From Agrobacterium tumefaciens (GTDB lineage Bacteria; Pseudomonadota; Alphaproteobacteria; Rhizobiales; Rhizobiaceae), in contig NZ_CP115842.1 of assembly GCF_013318015.2 (NCBI RefSeq), positions 744,001 through 808,000 of the forward strand: 64,000 bases of DNA. Reading direction: 5' to 3'. Of this stretch, positions 27,617 to 36,762 are shown in pieces. How positions within the stretch are numbered: position 1 is the first letter of the stretch; each line of letters opens with the position of its first letter. The translations under genes and the position numbers were made by a program. The notes under the pieces were generated by a model, which had not been told where the DNA came from, did not search any database, and was given only the letters and a program-made list of their open reading frames with translations.

Positions 27617-28241
27617 ACTCTTTCTCCATCTAGCGATCAGGTCGAGGGGTTTTCGCCAACCTCTGAGGGTCAAGGGAACCGACGCTCGCAATATATATCA
27701 GGAATGAATGTTATATCCTTAGTGAGATTTTATCCGTATTTTCTCTAGGTTTTGAGTAAACCGTTTGGATAATTTTTCCGTCTTATTGTACTTTTTTACA
27801 CTTCACGCCCTGTTATGACGCAAGCAACACTACAAGTTACGTCTTCGTATCAATCCGTCTGGTGCGACAAAGGCCAAATTGCGGCATATGCGTGATTGCT
27901 TAACAACAGCAACACATGATTCGCGCGTATCGGACAAGACCAATGCGCGTTCGGCATCCGCCTGCCTGTCAGGCAGGAAAGCCGAGAGACAAGTTTCGCA
28001 TCACAGAAAAATCATGGCGATTGCCAGAGCGAACGGTTGAAACATACCGTACGCAACTTAATATAAGAGCTGTCATTTCCGTTTCCGGCATTTTCAGCTT
28101 CCTCTTGCCGGAAATGCCCAGACGCCCGTTCCGCGCAGCGCAAGCGGCGATACCGGATATAGTCCGGTCAGGAAAATTCTGTTCACGTCTCCGGGCTGGA
28201 CGGCACCCTGCCGTATCGGCCACATCATGAAGGTAGTCCCT
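27617..28241. other. 625-bp divergent intergenic region between pruR and the aldehyde dehydrogenase gene
   Basis: No convincing gene. An AT-rich tract at 27690-27810 probably carries the pruR promoter on the minus strand. A perfect 7-bp palindrome lies at 27961-27977. The plus-strand part holds a candidate promoter at 28037-28064 and a leader with several inverted repeats: 28082-28090 with 28106-28114 (9 bp, perfect), and 28152-28157 with 28163-28168. Short open frames through here have no ribosome sites and overlap one another. Confidence 0.5.
28037..28064 (+). promoter_or_regulatory. candidate promoter for the aldehyde dehydrogenase gene
   Basis: TTGAAA (28037-28042) and TAATAT (28059-28064) are 16 bp apart. 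A start near 28071 would give a leader of about 170 bases containing the two inverted repeats listed for this gap. Confidence 0.45.
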
Positions 28242-29678
28242 ATGCACACCTATCCCGACATCAAACTTCTCATTGATGGCGAATGGCGAGACGCCGTTTC
28301 CGGCAAGACGATCGCCGTATCCGACCCTGCGACCGACGAAATCATCGGCGCGATCGCCCATGCCGAAAAGGCGGACCTAGATCTCGCGCTTGCCGCCGCC
28401 GAGCGTGGCTTCAAGGTCTGGCGCGACACCTCGCCATTCGAGCGTTCCAAGATCATGCGCAGGGCAGCCGATATCCTGCGCGAGCGCAAGGACAAGATCG
28501 CCTATATAATGACCCGCGAGCAGGGCAAGCCGCTGTCGCAATCGGCAACCGAAATCATGGGCGCCGCCGATACCATCGACTGGTTCGCCGAAGAAGCACG
28601 TCGCACCTACGGCCAGGTCATTCCGGCGCGTGCAACCGGCGTTTCCCAGCTTGCCATCAAGCTGCCGGTTGGTCCCGTCGCGGCGTTTACGCCATGGAAC
28701 TTCCCGATCAACCAGATCGTCCGCAAGCTTTCGGCTGCCCTTGCCACGGGCTGCTCCATCATCGTCAAGGCCCCGGAAGAAACACCGGCATCGCCGGCGG
28801 AACTGATCCGAGCGTTTGTGGATGCGGGCGTGCCGGCGGGTGTCATCGGTCTCGTTTACGGCGTGCCATCCGAGATTTCGGAATATCTGATCCCGCATCC
28901 GGTCATCCGCAAGATTTCCTTCACCGGCTCCACGCCGATCGGCAAACATCTGGCAGCCCTTGCCGGCAAGCACATGAAGCGCGCCACGATGGAACTCGGC
29001 GGTCATGCGCCAGTGATGATCTTTGACGATGCCGATATCGAAAAAGCGATCGAGGTGACCTCGCTTGCCAAGTTCCGCAATGCCGGTCAGGTCTGCGTCG
29101 CTCCCACCCGCTTCCTCGTGCAGGACGGTGTGGCGGATCGCTTCCTTGAAGGTTTCGTGGAAGCCACGAAGGCGATCAAGGTCGGCAACGGCCTGGAAGA
29201 AGGTGTCGTCATGGGGCCGCTCGCCAATGAGCGCCGCATCCCAGCGCTGGAAGGCCTGATCAACGACGCCGTTTCCCATGGCGCGGAACTGAAGACCGGT
29301 GGCCGCCGCATCGGCAACAAGGGCAACTTCTTCGAGCCCACGGTGCTCGCCAACGTGCCCGTGACAGCCAAGATCATGAACGACGAGCCCTTCGGTCCCG
29401 TCGCCATCATCAACCGCTTCTCGACATTCGATGATGCCATCAACGAAGCGAACCGCCTGCCTTTCGGCCTTGCCTCCTACGCCTTTACCAGCTCGGTCAA
29501 GACAGCGCATGCGCTCGGCCACCAGGTCGAGGCGGGCATGCTGACCATCAACCACAACGGCCTTGCGCTTCCCGAAGTCCCCTTCGGCGGCGTCAAGGAT
29601 TCCGGTTATGGCACGGAGGGCGGTTCGGAGGCGGTTCAGGCCTATCTGGAGACGAAATTCGTCAGCCAGATGAGCTGA
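28242..29678 (+). CDS. NAD(P)-dependent aldehyde dehydrogenase, succinate-semialdehyde type
   Basis: A 478-residue aldehyde dehydrogenase. [20 protein letters not shown] binds the cofactor and positions the catalytic Asn; [16 protein letters not shown] is the Rossmann loop; [19 protein letters not shown] contains the general-base Glu; [14 protein letters not shown] the catalytic Cys; EPFGPVAII the second cofactor Glu. Overall it resembles GabD-like succinate-semialdehyde dehydrogenases, but rhizobia carry many paralogues, so substrate is uncertain. ATG 28242 ([10 protein letters not shown]) is chosen with GAAGG about 9 bases upstream; an earlier ATG at 28227 lacks a site. Single-gene transcript with a terminator after it. 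Confidence 0.85.
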   Translation: MHTYPDIKLLIDGEWRDAVSGKTIAVSDPATDEIIGAIAHAEKADLDLALAAAERGFKVWRDTSPFERSKIMRRAADILRERKDKIAYIMTREQGKPLSQSATEIMGAADTIDWFAEEARRTYGQVIPARATGVSQLAIKLPVGPVAAFTPWNFPINQIVRKLSAALATGCSIIVKAPEETPASPAELIRAFVDAGVPAGVIGLVYGVPSEISEYLIPHPVIRKISFTGSTPIGKHLAALAGKHMKRATMELGGHAPVMIFDDADIEKAIEVTSLAKFRNAGQVCVAPTRFLVQDGVADRFLEGFVEATKAIKVGNGLEEGVVMGPLANERRIPALEGLINDAVSHGAELKTGGRRIGNKGNFFEPTVLANVPVTAKIMNDEPFGPVAIINRFSTFDDAINEANRLPFGLASYAFTSSVKTAHALGHQVEAGMLTINHNGLALPEVPFGGVKDSGYGTEGGSEAVQAYLETKFVSQMS

Positions 29679-29695
29679 AGCTTTGGATGCAAGCT

Positions 29696-29721
29696 CAGGG
29701 CGGATGACAATATCCGCCCTG
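29696..29721. terminator. hairpin after the aldehyde dehydrogenase gene
   Basis: CAGGGCGGAT (29696-29705) pairs perfectly with ATCCGCCCTG (29712-29721) around a 6-base loop, 18 bp after the stop codon. Only a short T-containing tail follows, so termination may be partial. Confidence 0.65.
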
Positions 29722-29756
29722 AACCTGAATTTGGCGAACTCGGAATCTCCACGCGT

Positions 29757-29868
29757 CGTCACCCCGGACTAGATCCGGGGTCCAGCGCGATCAAGTCATT
29801 GACCGCAAAAGACTATTCACCGCGCAGGCGCCCAGTGGCCGGATGCCGGGTCAAGCCCGGAATGACGG
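29757..29868. repeat. alphaproteobacterial intergenic palindromic element
   Basis: The left end reads CGTCACCCCGGACTAGATCC and the right end TCAAGCCCGGAATGACGG, forming inverted outer arms about 50 bp apart; each arm is itself a small palindrome (CCCCGG/CCGGGG and CCGGG/CCCGG). The arms match the GTCATTCCGG-type repeats scattered in Rhizobiales genomes. No coding potential. Confidence 0.7.
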
Positions 29869-29995
29869 AGTGAAAGACCTTCGTCAATCTGTGAAGAAGC
29901 AAGATCTGCTATGTCTTTTCTTCGGTAGTACCACCTCCCTTGCCTCCGTCCTCATCATGCCCTAAAAGAACAAAAAGTGAACTTAGAGAGGTACT

Positions 29996-31093
29996 ATGAG
30001 CGAGACAGCGGCACCCGCGTTGAAGGAAATCTTCAACCACGAAAAACTGCGACACATCGCCGATCAGACCAAAGCCGTTCATGCGCCTTTCGATGTTCCC
30101 GCCTTCATGGCGCTTGCCACGACAAATCTCGAAGCGCTGGGCATCATGCAGCGCATGCGGCAGGTGGCGACCAGCCTGCACGCCACGCTTCCCGGCGACT
30201 ATGCCCGCAACATCGAAATTCTGACAGCCGCAGCACCCGGAATAGGCAACGGTTTCGCATCCATTTCGCTGCCAGAATATGTGGCGCTTTACGGTCTCGA
30301 CGATTTCGATCTTTCCATGCAGGCGCTGCAATATTTCACCCGTTTCGGCTCCTCGGAATTTGCCATCCGCCATTTCCTGCAAAGGGATCTGGCCCGAACA
30401 CTTGCCGTGATGGAAACATGGTCGCAACATGACAACGAGCATGTGCGGAGGCTGGCGAGCGAAGGCTGCCGGCCGCGCCTGCCTTGGTCGTTCCAGCTCA
30501 AAGCCCTGATCGATGATCCCTCACCGGTCACCGCGATCCTTGATGCCATGAAAGCTGACGAGGCGCTTTACGTGCGCAAATCCGTCGCCAATCATCTGAA
30601 CGACATCACCAAGGACAATCCCGCTTTCGTGCTGGCGCTCATCGACACATGGCCGAAGGAAAACCCGCATACACGCTGGATCGTGCGGCAGGCCTTGCGC
30701 ACTCTGGTCAAGAAAGGTGACGCTGCCGCGCTCGCCCATTTCGGTGCCCATAAGGAGGCTCAGATCGCACTCTCGGCGTTTCAGGTTTCTCCTGAAAGGG
30801 TCGCTCTCGGTAATCCGGTGCGGATTTCAGCTTCTTTCACCTCGACGGCAGAAAGCCCGCAGAAGCTGGTGATCGATTATGCCGTGCATTACGTGAAAAA
30901 GAGCGGTGACGCCTCCGCGAAAGTCTTCAAGTGGAAAGAAATCGAGTTGCAGCCGGGCGAAACATGCGCGCTCTCGATAAGCCGCGCCATGCGTGATTTC
31001 ACCACCCGCAAGCACTATGCGGGTGTTCACAAGGTTGACCTGATGGTCAACGGCAGGCTGGCGGCCGAGGCCTCTTTCGAACTGCTGATATGA
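29996..31093 (+). CDS. DNA alkylation repair protein, AlkC-like (HEAT-like repeats plus C-terminal Ig-like domain)
   Basis: A 365-residue protein. Residues about 1-255 are helical ALK/HEAT-like repeats of the AlkC/AlkD superfamily, which remove N3- and N7-alkylated purines from DNA. The segment RRLASEGCRPRLPWSF near 155 and SVANHLNDITKDNPAFVLAL with WIVRQALRTLVKKGD are typical of AlkC-type proteins. Residues about 262-365 look like an all-beta Ig-like domain (VRISASFTSTAESPQKLVID, then GVHKVDLMVNGRLAAEASF), as found in AlkC but not AlkD. ATG follows an aGAGAGG site. Stands alone, convergent with cysA after an 18-bp gap. Enzymatic role is by family only. Confidence 0.83.
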   Translation: MSETAAPALKEIFNHEKLRHIADQTKAVHAPFDVPAFMALATTNLEALGIMQRMRQVATSLHATLPGDYARNIEILTAAAPGIGNGFASISLPEYVALYGLDDFDLSMQALQYFTRFGSSEFAIRHFLQRDLARTLAVMETWSQHDNEHVRRLASEGCRPRLPWSFQLKALIDDPSPVTAILDAMKADEALYVRKSVANHLNDITKDNPAFVLALIDTWPKENPHTRWIVRQALRTLVKKGDAAALAHFGAHKEAQIALSAFQVSPERVALGNPVRISASFTSTAESPQKLVIDYAVHYVKKSGDASAKVFKWKEIELQPGETCALSISRAMRDFTTRKHYAGVHKVDLMVNGRLAAEASFELLI

Positions 31094-31111
31094 AGCTGGC
31101 GAGAGCGTCCC

Positions 31112-32137
31112 TCAAGCCGCCGGGAAAATCTTCGCACGGCGGATGATGACGGAACCGCGATCGCCTGCCGCGACATCATTTTCCGGCGGCACGTCGAATT
31201 CCAGGAGATCGCCGCCATCTGTGCTGGCGATCACCCGCCGCTCGCCTGCCCGGTCGAGAACCCGCGAAACCGAGGCTGGAATGCCCTCGTGCAGATCTTC
31301 CCATTCCAGGTCGGAGGGACGGGCATAGATCTCGACGGCGCCATCTGCCTGACCGTAGGAGAAAGGCAGTTCGTTGTCACCGACATAGACCTTTCCGCCG
31401 CGCGCCACGCCGGACACACGGTTGGCATCGCCGAGAAAGCGCATGACGAAGGCGCTGTTCGGCTGGCGGCAGACTTCCTTCGGCGTGCCCTGTTGCACGA
31501 TCTCGCCCTGATTGAGGATGACGACGCGGTCAGCGAGATCCAGTGCCTCTTCCTGATCATGCGTCACGAAAATCGTGGTAATGCCCAGCGCGCCGTGAAT
31601 TTCACGCAGCCAGCGGCGCAGGTCGCGGCGCACATTGGCATCCAGCGCGCCGAAGGGCTCATCCAGTAGAAGCACTTTGGGATCGACCGAAAGCGCACGG
31701 GCCAGCGCCACACGCTGCCGCTGCCCACCGGAAATCTGCGCCGGGAACCGGTCGCCCAGACCGTCAAGCTTGACCAAGTTCAACAGTTCCCTGACCCGCG
31801 CATCGATCGCGGCCTTGTCGCGCTTCACCTTCGACACCTTCATGCCGAACGCGATGTTTTCATGCAGCGTCATATGCGGAAAAAGTGCGTAGTGCTGGAA
31901 CACGAAACCGACGCCGCGATCGCGCACCGGAATATTGGTGGCGTCTTCGTCTCCAAAAAAGATGCGGCCGCCATCGCTATATTCGAGACCGGCGACCATG
32001 CGCAGGATCGTCGTCTTGCCTGAACCGGAGGGGCCGAGCAGCGCCAGAAGCTCGCCACTTTCAATATCGAGCGAAACATCGCGCACCGCGCGGAAGGTAT
32101 CGAAAGTCTTCACCACATTTTCGAGGCGGATTTTCAT
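31112..32137 (-). CDS. cysA: sulfate/thiosulfate ABC transporter ATP-binding protein
   Basis: A 341-residue import ATPase: Walker [10 protein letters not shown] near residue 38, Q-loop [12 protein letters not shown], signature [15 protein letters not shown], Walker [13 protein letters not shown] and switch His in [14 protein letters not shown]. The C-terminal TOBE-like part (from about 240) has [12 protein letters not shown]. CysA-type members are recognised by the [20 protein letters not shown] start and by linkage to cysT, cysW and a sulfate-binding protein. Five bases after cysW; last gene of sbp-cysT-cysW-cysA. Confidence 0.93.
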   Translation of the reverse strand: MKIRLENVVKTFDTFRAVRDVSLDIESGELLALLGPSGSGKTTILRMVAGLEYSDGGRIFFGDEDATNIPVRDRGVGFVFQHYALFPHMTLHENIAFGMKVSKVKRDKAAIDARVRELLNLVKLDGLGDRFPAQISGGQRQRVALARALSVDPKVLLLDEPFGALDANVRRDLRRWLREIHGALGITTIFVTHDQEEALDLADRVVILNQGEIVQQGTPKEVCRQPNSAFVMRFLGDANRVSGVARGGKVYVGDNELPFSYGQADGAVEIYARPSDLEWEDLHEGIPASVSRVLDRAGERRVIASTDGGDLLEFDVPPENDVAAGDRGSVIIRRAKIFPAA

Positions 32138-32142
32138 GGGAA

Positions 32143-33030
32143 TCAGGTCTCCGTGGCGATGGCGGCACCGCCGCTGGTCTTCTTGGCCCCGCGCCCGGCG
32201 CCGCGCCGTTCCAGCGCCACCTTGGCGATGATGGTGATGACAGCGAGCAGAGCGAGGATGGAGGCCGACGCAAAGGCGCCCGCCGTCTGGTAATCGTGAT
32301 AAAGCAGCTCGATATGCAGCGGCAGCGTGTTGGTCTGGCCGCGAATATTGCCTGACACGACCGACACCGCGCCAAATTCACCCATGACGCGGGCGTTGCA
32401 CAGAACGACGCCGTAGAGCAGTGCCCATTTGATATTCGGTAGCGTCACCGAAAAGAAGGTGCGCCAGCCGGATGCGCCAAGCGAGGTGGCCGCCTCCTCC
32501 AGATCGCGGCCCTGCGCCTGCATCAATGGGATCAGCTCGCGCGCCACGAAGGGTGCCGTGACGAACATCGACGCGATGACGATGCCGGGTAGTGCAAAGA
32601 GTATCTTGATATTGTGCGCATCGAGGAACGGCCCAAACAGCCCCTGCAGCCCATAAACGAAGAGATAGGCGACACCGGCGACGATCGGCGAGATGGAGAA
32701 GGGTATCTCGATCAGCACCAGCAGGAAGCGCCGGCCGGGAAAATCGAATTTAGTGATCGCCCATGCGGCTGCGACGCCGAAGGCCGTGTTGATCGGCACC
32801 GCAATCAGCGCCGTCAGCACCGTCAGCATGATGGCGTGGCGGGTATCGGGGTGGGTGATGGTCGCTGAATAGACCTTCCACCCCTGCGAAAAAGCCTCGA
32901 CCCCGATGATGGTCAGAGGAGCGACAACCAGGAACGCGCCGATGACGAGCACAAAAGCGATCAGGCTACGGCGAACCCAGGGCGCGTCACCGACGCGCGG
33001 TGGCTTGCGATGCGAGGAAATGGCGCTCAT
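32143..33030 (-). CDS. cysW: sulfate ABC transporter permease CysW
   Basis: A 295-residue inner-membrane permease with about six membrane spans. After a short tail, the first span is [20 protein letters not shown]; the binding-protein-dependent coupling loop is [20 protein letters not shown] (EAA motif), and [20 protein letters not shown] is characteristic of CysW. The Ala/Gly-rich C-terminus is variable. Lies between cysT (3-bp gap) and cysA (5-bp gap). Confidence 0.93.
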   Translation of the reverse strand: MSAISSHRKPPRVGDAPWVRRSLIAFVLVIGAFLVVAPLTIIGVEAFSQGWKVYSATITHPDTRHAIMLTVLTALIAVPINTAFGVAAAWAITKFDFPGRRFLLVLIEIPFSISPIVAGVAYLFVYGLQGLFGPFLDAHNIKILFALPGIVIASMFVTAPFVARELIPLMQAQGRDLEEAATSLGASGWRTFFSVTLPNIKWALLYGVVLCNARVMGEFGAVSVVSGNIRGQTNTLPLHIELLYHDYQTAGAFASASILALLAVITIIAKVALERRGAGRGAKKTSGGAAIATET

Positions 33031-33033
33031 GTC

Positions 33034-33876
33034 TCAGCTCCTCACCGTATAACGAAGCGCACGCGCCTGCAGGTAATTGGTCACCGCCAACATGACGAAG
33101 GCCGCGATGAGCAGCACGGAGGCGATGGCGGCGGCGGCCTGATAATCATATTCCTCCAGCCGGATGAAGATCAGCAGTGCCGTAATTTCCGTTGAAAACG
33201 GCTGGTTGCCGGCAATGAAAATGATGGCGCCGAACTCACCGAGGCTGCGCGCGAAAGAGAGCGAGAGACCGGCCAGCAGAGCTGGCGTCAGAAGCGGCAG
33301 GATGACCTTGCGGAAGATTTCTAGATCGGAACCGCCGAGCGATTGCGCCGCCTCCTCCAATGCCGGATCGAGGTCTTCGAGCACCGGCTGCACGGTGCGC
33401 ACGATGAAGGGTAGACTGGTAAAGGCCATCGCCACCATGATGCCGAGCGGCGTATAGGCAACCTTGATGCCGAATTGCGCAAGCACCGAGCCGAACCAGC
33501 CGTTACCCGCAAACAGCGTCGTCAGCGCAATGCCGGCAACGGCGGTGGGAAGCGCAAAAGGCAGATCGACAATGGCATCGACAAGGCGCCAGCCGGGGAA
33601 ACGGTAACGCGTCAGCACCCAGGCGAGCGCCAGTCCGAAAACGACGTTGAACAAGGTCGCGGCGAGAGCGCAGAGCACCGTGACGCGATAGCTCGCAACA
33701 GCGCGCGGCGAAGAGATAATGGCCCAATATTCGGCTGGCCCGAGGCTCGCCGCCTTGAACACCAGCGCCGAGAGCGGCAGAAGCACGATGATGGCGACGT
33801 AAGTGAGGGTAACGCCGAGGGACAATTTAAGCCCCGGCAGAACATTCCGCTTCAAACCCCGCCCCCAATTCATCAT
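33034..33876 (-). CDS. cysT: sulfate ABC transporter permease CysT
   Basis: A 280-residue inner-membrane permease, partner of CysW. Spans begin LGVTLTYVAIIVLLPLSALV; DLPFALPTAVAGIALTTLFA is a CysT hallmark, and the coupling loop is EEAAQSLGGSDLEIFRKVIL; ARSLGEFGAIIFIAGNQP follows. It starts 54 bp downstream of the binding-protein gene, with a hairpin in between that would lower permease relative to binding-protein expression. Confidence 0.93.
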   Translation of the reverse strand: MMNWGRGLKRNVLPGLKLSLGVTLTYVAIIVLLPLSALVFKAASLGPAEYWAIISSPRAVASYRVTVLCALAATLFNVVFGLALAWVLTRYRFPGWRLVDAIVDLPFALPTAVAGIALTTLFAGNGWFGSVLAQFGIKVAYTPLGIMVAMAFTSLPFIVRTVQPVLEDLDPALEEAAQSLGGSDLEIFRKVILPLLTPALLAGLSLSFARSLGEFGAIIFIAGNQPFSTEITALLIFIRLEEYDYQAAAAIASVLLIAAFVMLAVTNYLQARALRYTVRS

Positions 33877-33881
33877 AAAGC

Positions 33882-33905
33882 GACCCGGCAGTTTCCCGCC
33901 GGGTC
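33882..33905. terminator. attenuator-like hairpin between sbp and cysT
   Basis: GACCCGGC (33882-33889) pairs with GCCGGGTC (33898-33905) around an 8-base loop. On the sbp-cysT transcript (minus strand) no T-run follows, so a partial terminator or 3' stabiliser of sbp mRNA is likelier than full termination; TTTT follows on the opposite strand. Confidence 0.6.
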
Positions 33906-33930
33906 TTTTACCTGTTGCATATCGTCGTGA

Positions 33931-34917
33931 TTAACGGCTGCCGTAGAGCGTATCAAGCGTCGCGCCGGACGCAAAATGCTCTTTCTGGATTTTATTCCAG
34001 CCGCCGAAGACGTCATTGACATTGACGAGGCGAATGGCCGGGAACTTGTCCTTGAACTCGCCGACAACCTTTTCGTTGTGAACGCGATGGCCGAATTCGG
34101 CAGCAATGCCCTGGCCCTCTTCGGTATAGAGGAAATCGAGGTAGCTCTTCGCCAGCTCGCGCGAGCCGCGCTTGTCGACCACCTTGTCCACCACGGCGAC
34201 CGGGAATTCGGCGAGCAGGCTGACGGAAGGCACCACGCCTTCAACCTTGTCGGCGCCATATTGCTTGGCAATGCCGCGGGTCTCGGCTTCGAAGGTGATC
34301 AGCACGTCGCCGATTTCACGTTCCACGAAGGTGGTGGTGGCGGCGCGGCCTCCGGTGTCGAAAACAGGGGTGTTGTCGAAGATTTTCTTGACGAATTCCT
34401 GAACCTTCTTCTCGTCGCCGTTGAACTTCTCCTTGGCATAGGCCGTGGCGGCGAGATAGGTGTAACGGGCGTTACCCGAGGTCTTCGGATTGGGGAAAAC
34501 CACCTTCACGTCGTCACGGGCAAGATCGTCCCAGTCCTTGATGTGCTTGGGATTACCGGCACGCACGAGGAAAGACGGGAAGGAATAGAACGGCGAGGCG
34601 TCGTTTGCGAAATCCTTCTGCCAGTCGGCGGAAACGAAACCCTGCTTCACCAGAAAATCGACATCCGTTACCTGGTTGAAGGTGACGACATCGGCTTCCA
34701 GACCCTCAACGATGGCACGCGCCTGCTTGGAGGTGCCGGCGTGCGACTGATCAACCGTGATACCCGGATGCAGCTTGATGAAAGCCTCGTTCTCGGCTGC
34801 GAAAACCTCACGGGCAACATCGTAGGAGGCGTTGAGAATGGTGGTCGGAGACTGCGCCTGCGCCGCACCTGCAAAAAGAGCGGCAATGGCAGTGCCGACG
34901 ATGAGAAGACGTTTCAT
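33931..34917 (-). CDS. sbp: sulfate-binding periplasmic protein
   Basis: A 328-residue periplasmic protein. Residues 1-21 are a Sec signal peptide (KRLLIVGTAIAALFAGAAQA, cleavage before QSP). Mature motifs of the Sbp/CysP family are LNASYDVAREVFAAENEAF, DQSHAGTSKQARAIVEGLEA, which contacts sulfate, DVVTFNQVTDVDFL, FPNPKTSGNARYTYLAA and the C-terminal FGHRVHNEKV. Whether it prefers sulfate or thiosulfate cannot be decided by eye. First gene of the importer operon; its upstream gap (34918-35090) must hold the promoter but has no clear consensus. Confidence 0.92.
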   Translation of the reverse strand: MKRLLIVGTAIAALFAGAAQAQSPTTILNASYDVAREVFAAENEAFIKLHPGITVDQSHAGTSKQARAIVEGLEADVVTFNQVTDVDFLVKQGFVSADWQKDFANDASPFYSFPSFLVRAGNPKHIKDWDDLARDDVKVVFPNPKTSGNARYTYLAATAYAKEKFNGDEKKVQEFVKKIFDNTPVFDTGGRAATTTFVEREIGDVLITFEAETRGIAKQYGADKVEGVVPSVSLLAEFPVAVVDKVVDKRGSRELAKSYLDFLYTEEGQGIAAEFGHRVHNEKVVGEFKDKFPAIRLVNVNDVFGGWNKIQKEHFASGATLDTLYGSR

Positions 34918-35090
34918 GAATACCCCCGGAAAATCGAATGGTCGTCAACATAACGGGGGGCGACAACGCCTGCGAGCAACAGCCGTGCGTTAAGCAGAAG
35001 CGTATTAGAAATTTCACCCAAGCAACAGCAATTCAAAAGGTGATGATTTCATATATCTCCGCAAGCCGGATTTCTTTTGCGTTGCGCAAT

Positions 35091-36161
35091 CTAAAGGCGG
35101 TGCTCGGGAAAGAGATTACCGGAATGTTTGGTAAAATATGGCAGAAGGTCTTCTTCACGCACCTCTTCCAGCTGTGCCGGTCGCCAGCGCGGATTGCGGT
35201 CCTTGTCGACCAGGGCCGCACGCACGCCCTCATAAAAATCATGACCCCGCAATATCTCCGTGCCGGCGGCAAATTCCCGTTCGAGGCATTCGATGAGGCT
35301 GGCGCTTTCCCGCCCCAGACGCAGCAGCTTCAGGGTTAGTTTGAGACTGGTAGGGGAGCGTTTTTTGAGAATTTCCAGAGTCTCGCGCGAAAACGTATCG
35401 TCACGCTCCGAAAGTGCTGCGAAAATCTCCTCGACCGTGTCGAAACGGAATGCCGCGTCGATGATCTCACGGTGTGCCGACAGGCCCCCCTCACCAGCTT
35501 CGACGGTATAAGTTCCGATTACCGCCTCGACACCATCAGGATCGAGCGCTTGTGATAGATTCTGCACCAAATCTGTAAGGCGCGCAGAAGGGACGAAATA
35601 ATCGGCAAAACCGGCATAGATCGCATCGGCAGCAGAGACCGCATTGCCTGTCAGCCCCAGCCAGGTGCCGCATTCGCCCGGCGCTCTGGGCAAAAGCCAG
35701 GAACCGCCGACGTCAGGGAAATAGCCGATACCGGTTTCCGGCATGGCAAGCTTCGTCCGCTCGGTGACGATGCGGTGGCTGGCATGGGCGGAAATGCCGA
35801 CGCCGCCACCCATGACGATGCCGTCCATCAACGCGACATAAGGTTTACCAAAGCGGGCAATGTGATAATTCAGCGGAAACTCTTCGCGCCAGAAATCCAG
35901 CACCTGCGGATCGCCCGCTTTGCCGAGATCGTGAATGATGCGAACGTCACCCCCCGCACACAGCCCCCTGTCGCCTTCTCCTGTCAGCACCACGCAGGAA
36001 ACGTCAGGGTCATCCTCGAAACGGTGAAGCGCCTGGAGCATGGCACGAACCATCGGCAGCGTCAGGCTGTTGATGGCTTTCGGACGGTTCAGGTGGATGA
36101 TGCCCGCCCCTACCCGTCTCTCGATGACGACCTGCGTCTCCGCTTCCGTTGCAACTTCCAA
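35091..36161 (-). CDS. 3-hydroxyisobutyryl-CoA hydrolase, TTG start
   Basis: A 356-residue crotonase-fold thioesterase that releases 3-hydroxyisobutyrate from its CoA ester in valine breakdown. HIBCH-specific signatures are HLNRPKAINSLTLPMV, RGLCAGGDVRIIHD (oxyanion hole), VALMDGIVMGGGVGIS, and PETGIGYFPDVGGSWLLPR, with the catalytic Glu and Asp, and the C-terminal FYEGVRAALVDKDRNPRW. I set the start at TTG 36161 because GGAGGAGG sits 6 bases upstream and the family N-terminus begins at once; the next Met is far inside the fold. It complements the left-end Val/Leu/Ile genes, 30 kb away. Confidence 0.9.
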   Translation of the reverse strand: MEVATEAETQVVIERRVGAGIIHLNRPKAINSLTLPMVRAMLQALHRFEDDPDVSCVVLTGEGDRGLCAGGDVRIIHDLGKAGDPQVLDFWREEFPLNYHIARFGKPYVALMDGIVMGGGVGISAHASHRIVTERTKLAMPETGIGYFPDVGGSWLLPRAPGECGTWLGLTGNAVSAADAIYAGFADYFVPSARLTDLVQNLSQALDPDGVEAVIGTYTVEAGEGGLSAHREIIDAAFRFDTVEEIFAALSERDDTFSRETLEILKKRSPTSLKLTLKLLRLGRESASLIECLEREFAAGTEILRGHDFYEGVRAALVDKDRNPRWRPAQLEEVREEDLLPYFTKHSGNLFPEHRL

Positions 36162-36314
36162 GGTCGCCTCCTCCGCTACCGTTCACCAGCCCATCTTGGA
36201 GGTCCGGGCGCGATCACGCAACGTTGATCTTGTCCTTCAGGAACGTCTTTCGCTCAAACCGCTTTCACCCGCGTAAAATGCCTGAAATCCGCTTTCGCAA
36301 TGCAGCATGTTTGC

Positions 36315-36343
36315 TTGACGCCCGGAAAATCATGGCATGTAAT
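36315..36343 (+). promoter_or_regulatory. strong candidate sigma70 promoter for the DUF2934 gene
   Basis: TTGACG (36315-36320) and TGTAAT (36338-36343) with a 17-bp spacer, each one base from consensus. A start near 36350 gives a leader of about 90 bases before ATG 36443. The rest of the 281-bp gap (36162-36442) shows no gene. Confidence 0.6.
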
Positions 36344-36442
36344 GGAGTTTGAAATGCCGGCATTGATTCCTGTCGAGCGTGTGCCGGACCAAGCGGAATG
36401 TCGCCTTGTCAAAGGCGTTGTCAACAGCAACGGGAGACGAGC

Positions 36443-36694
36443 ATGCAGGTTTCGGAACAAGAGTGGATCAGCAAACGGGCCTATACACTTTGGGAAAAGG
36501 AAGGCCATCCTCATGGCCGTGACGCGGACCATTGGGAACAGGCAAAGCATGAATTTTCGCTGCTGAAGACGTCGGAGGCGACCAAGCCTGCCCAGCGCAA
36601 GAAAGCAGCGCCGAAGACCGCTGCTGCGGAGCCGGAGGCACAAGCCCCCGCAAAATCCAAGGCCCGCGCACGCAAGGCCGCAACCGCGAAATAA
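36443..36694 (+). CDS. small DUF2934-domain protein
   Basis: An 83-residue protein. Residues 1-40 match the DUF2934 pattern (WISKRAYTLWEKEGHPHGRD then HWEQAKHEF), a short helical domain frequent in rhizobia, of unknown function. The remainder is Lys/Ala/Pro-rich and low in complexity, resembling nucleic-acid-binding histone-like tails (inference only). GGGAGA is 7 bases before ATG 36443. It has its own promoter and terminator. Confidence 0.8.
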   Translation: MQVSEQEWISKRAYTLWEKEGHPHGRDADHWEQAKHEFSLLKTSEATKPAQRKKAAPKTAAAEPEAQAPAKSKARARKAATAK

Positions 36695-36728
36695 AAGTAC
36701 TCTCGTGACAATCTGAACCGGCAAATGA

Positions 36729-36756
36729 AAAGCCCGACGAAATCTCGCCGGGCTTT
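36729..36756. terminator. bidirectional terminator between DUF2934 and SH3 genes
   Basis: AAAGCCCG (36729-36736) pairs with CGGGCTTT (36749-36756), extended inward by CGA/TCG. A/T runs sit at both ends, fitting termination of both convergent genes; the SH3 gene stop lies just 7 bp beyond. Confidence 0.8.
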
Positions 36757-36762
36757 GTCTGT

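Noticed and set aside
27916..28230. 104-codon plus-strand frame in the pruR-aldehyde dehydrogenase gap
   Set aside because: No ribosome site; it contains the predicted promoter and inverted repeats of the downstream gene.
28377..29762. 461-codon frame antisense to the aldehyde dehydrogenase
   Set aside because: Same cause; the sense frame carries all catalytic motifs.
34918..35090. Possible sulfur-responsive riboswitch before sbp
   Set aside because: I looked for a SAM-type fold and saw no conserved stem set; only a plain leader.
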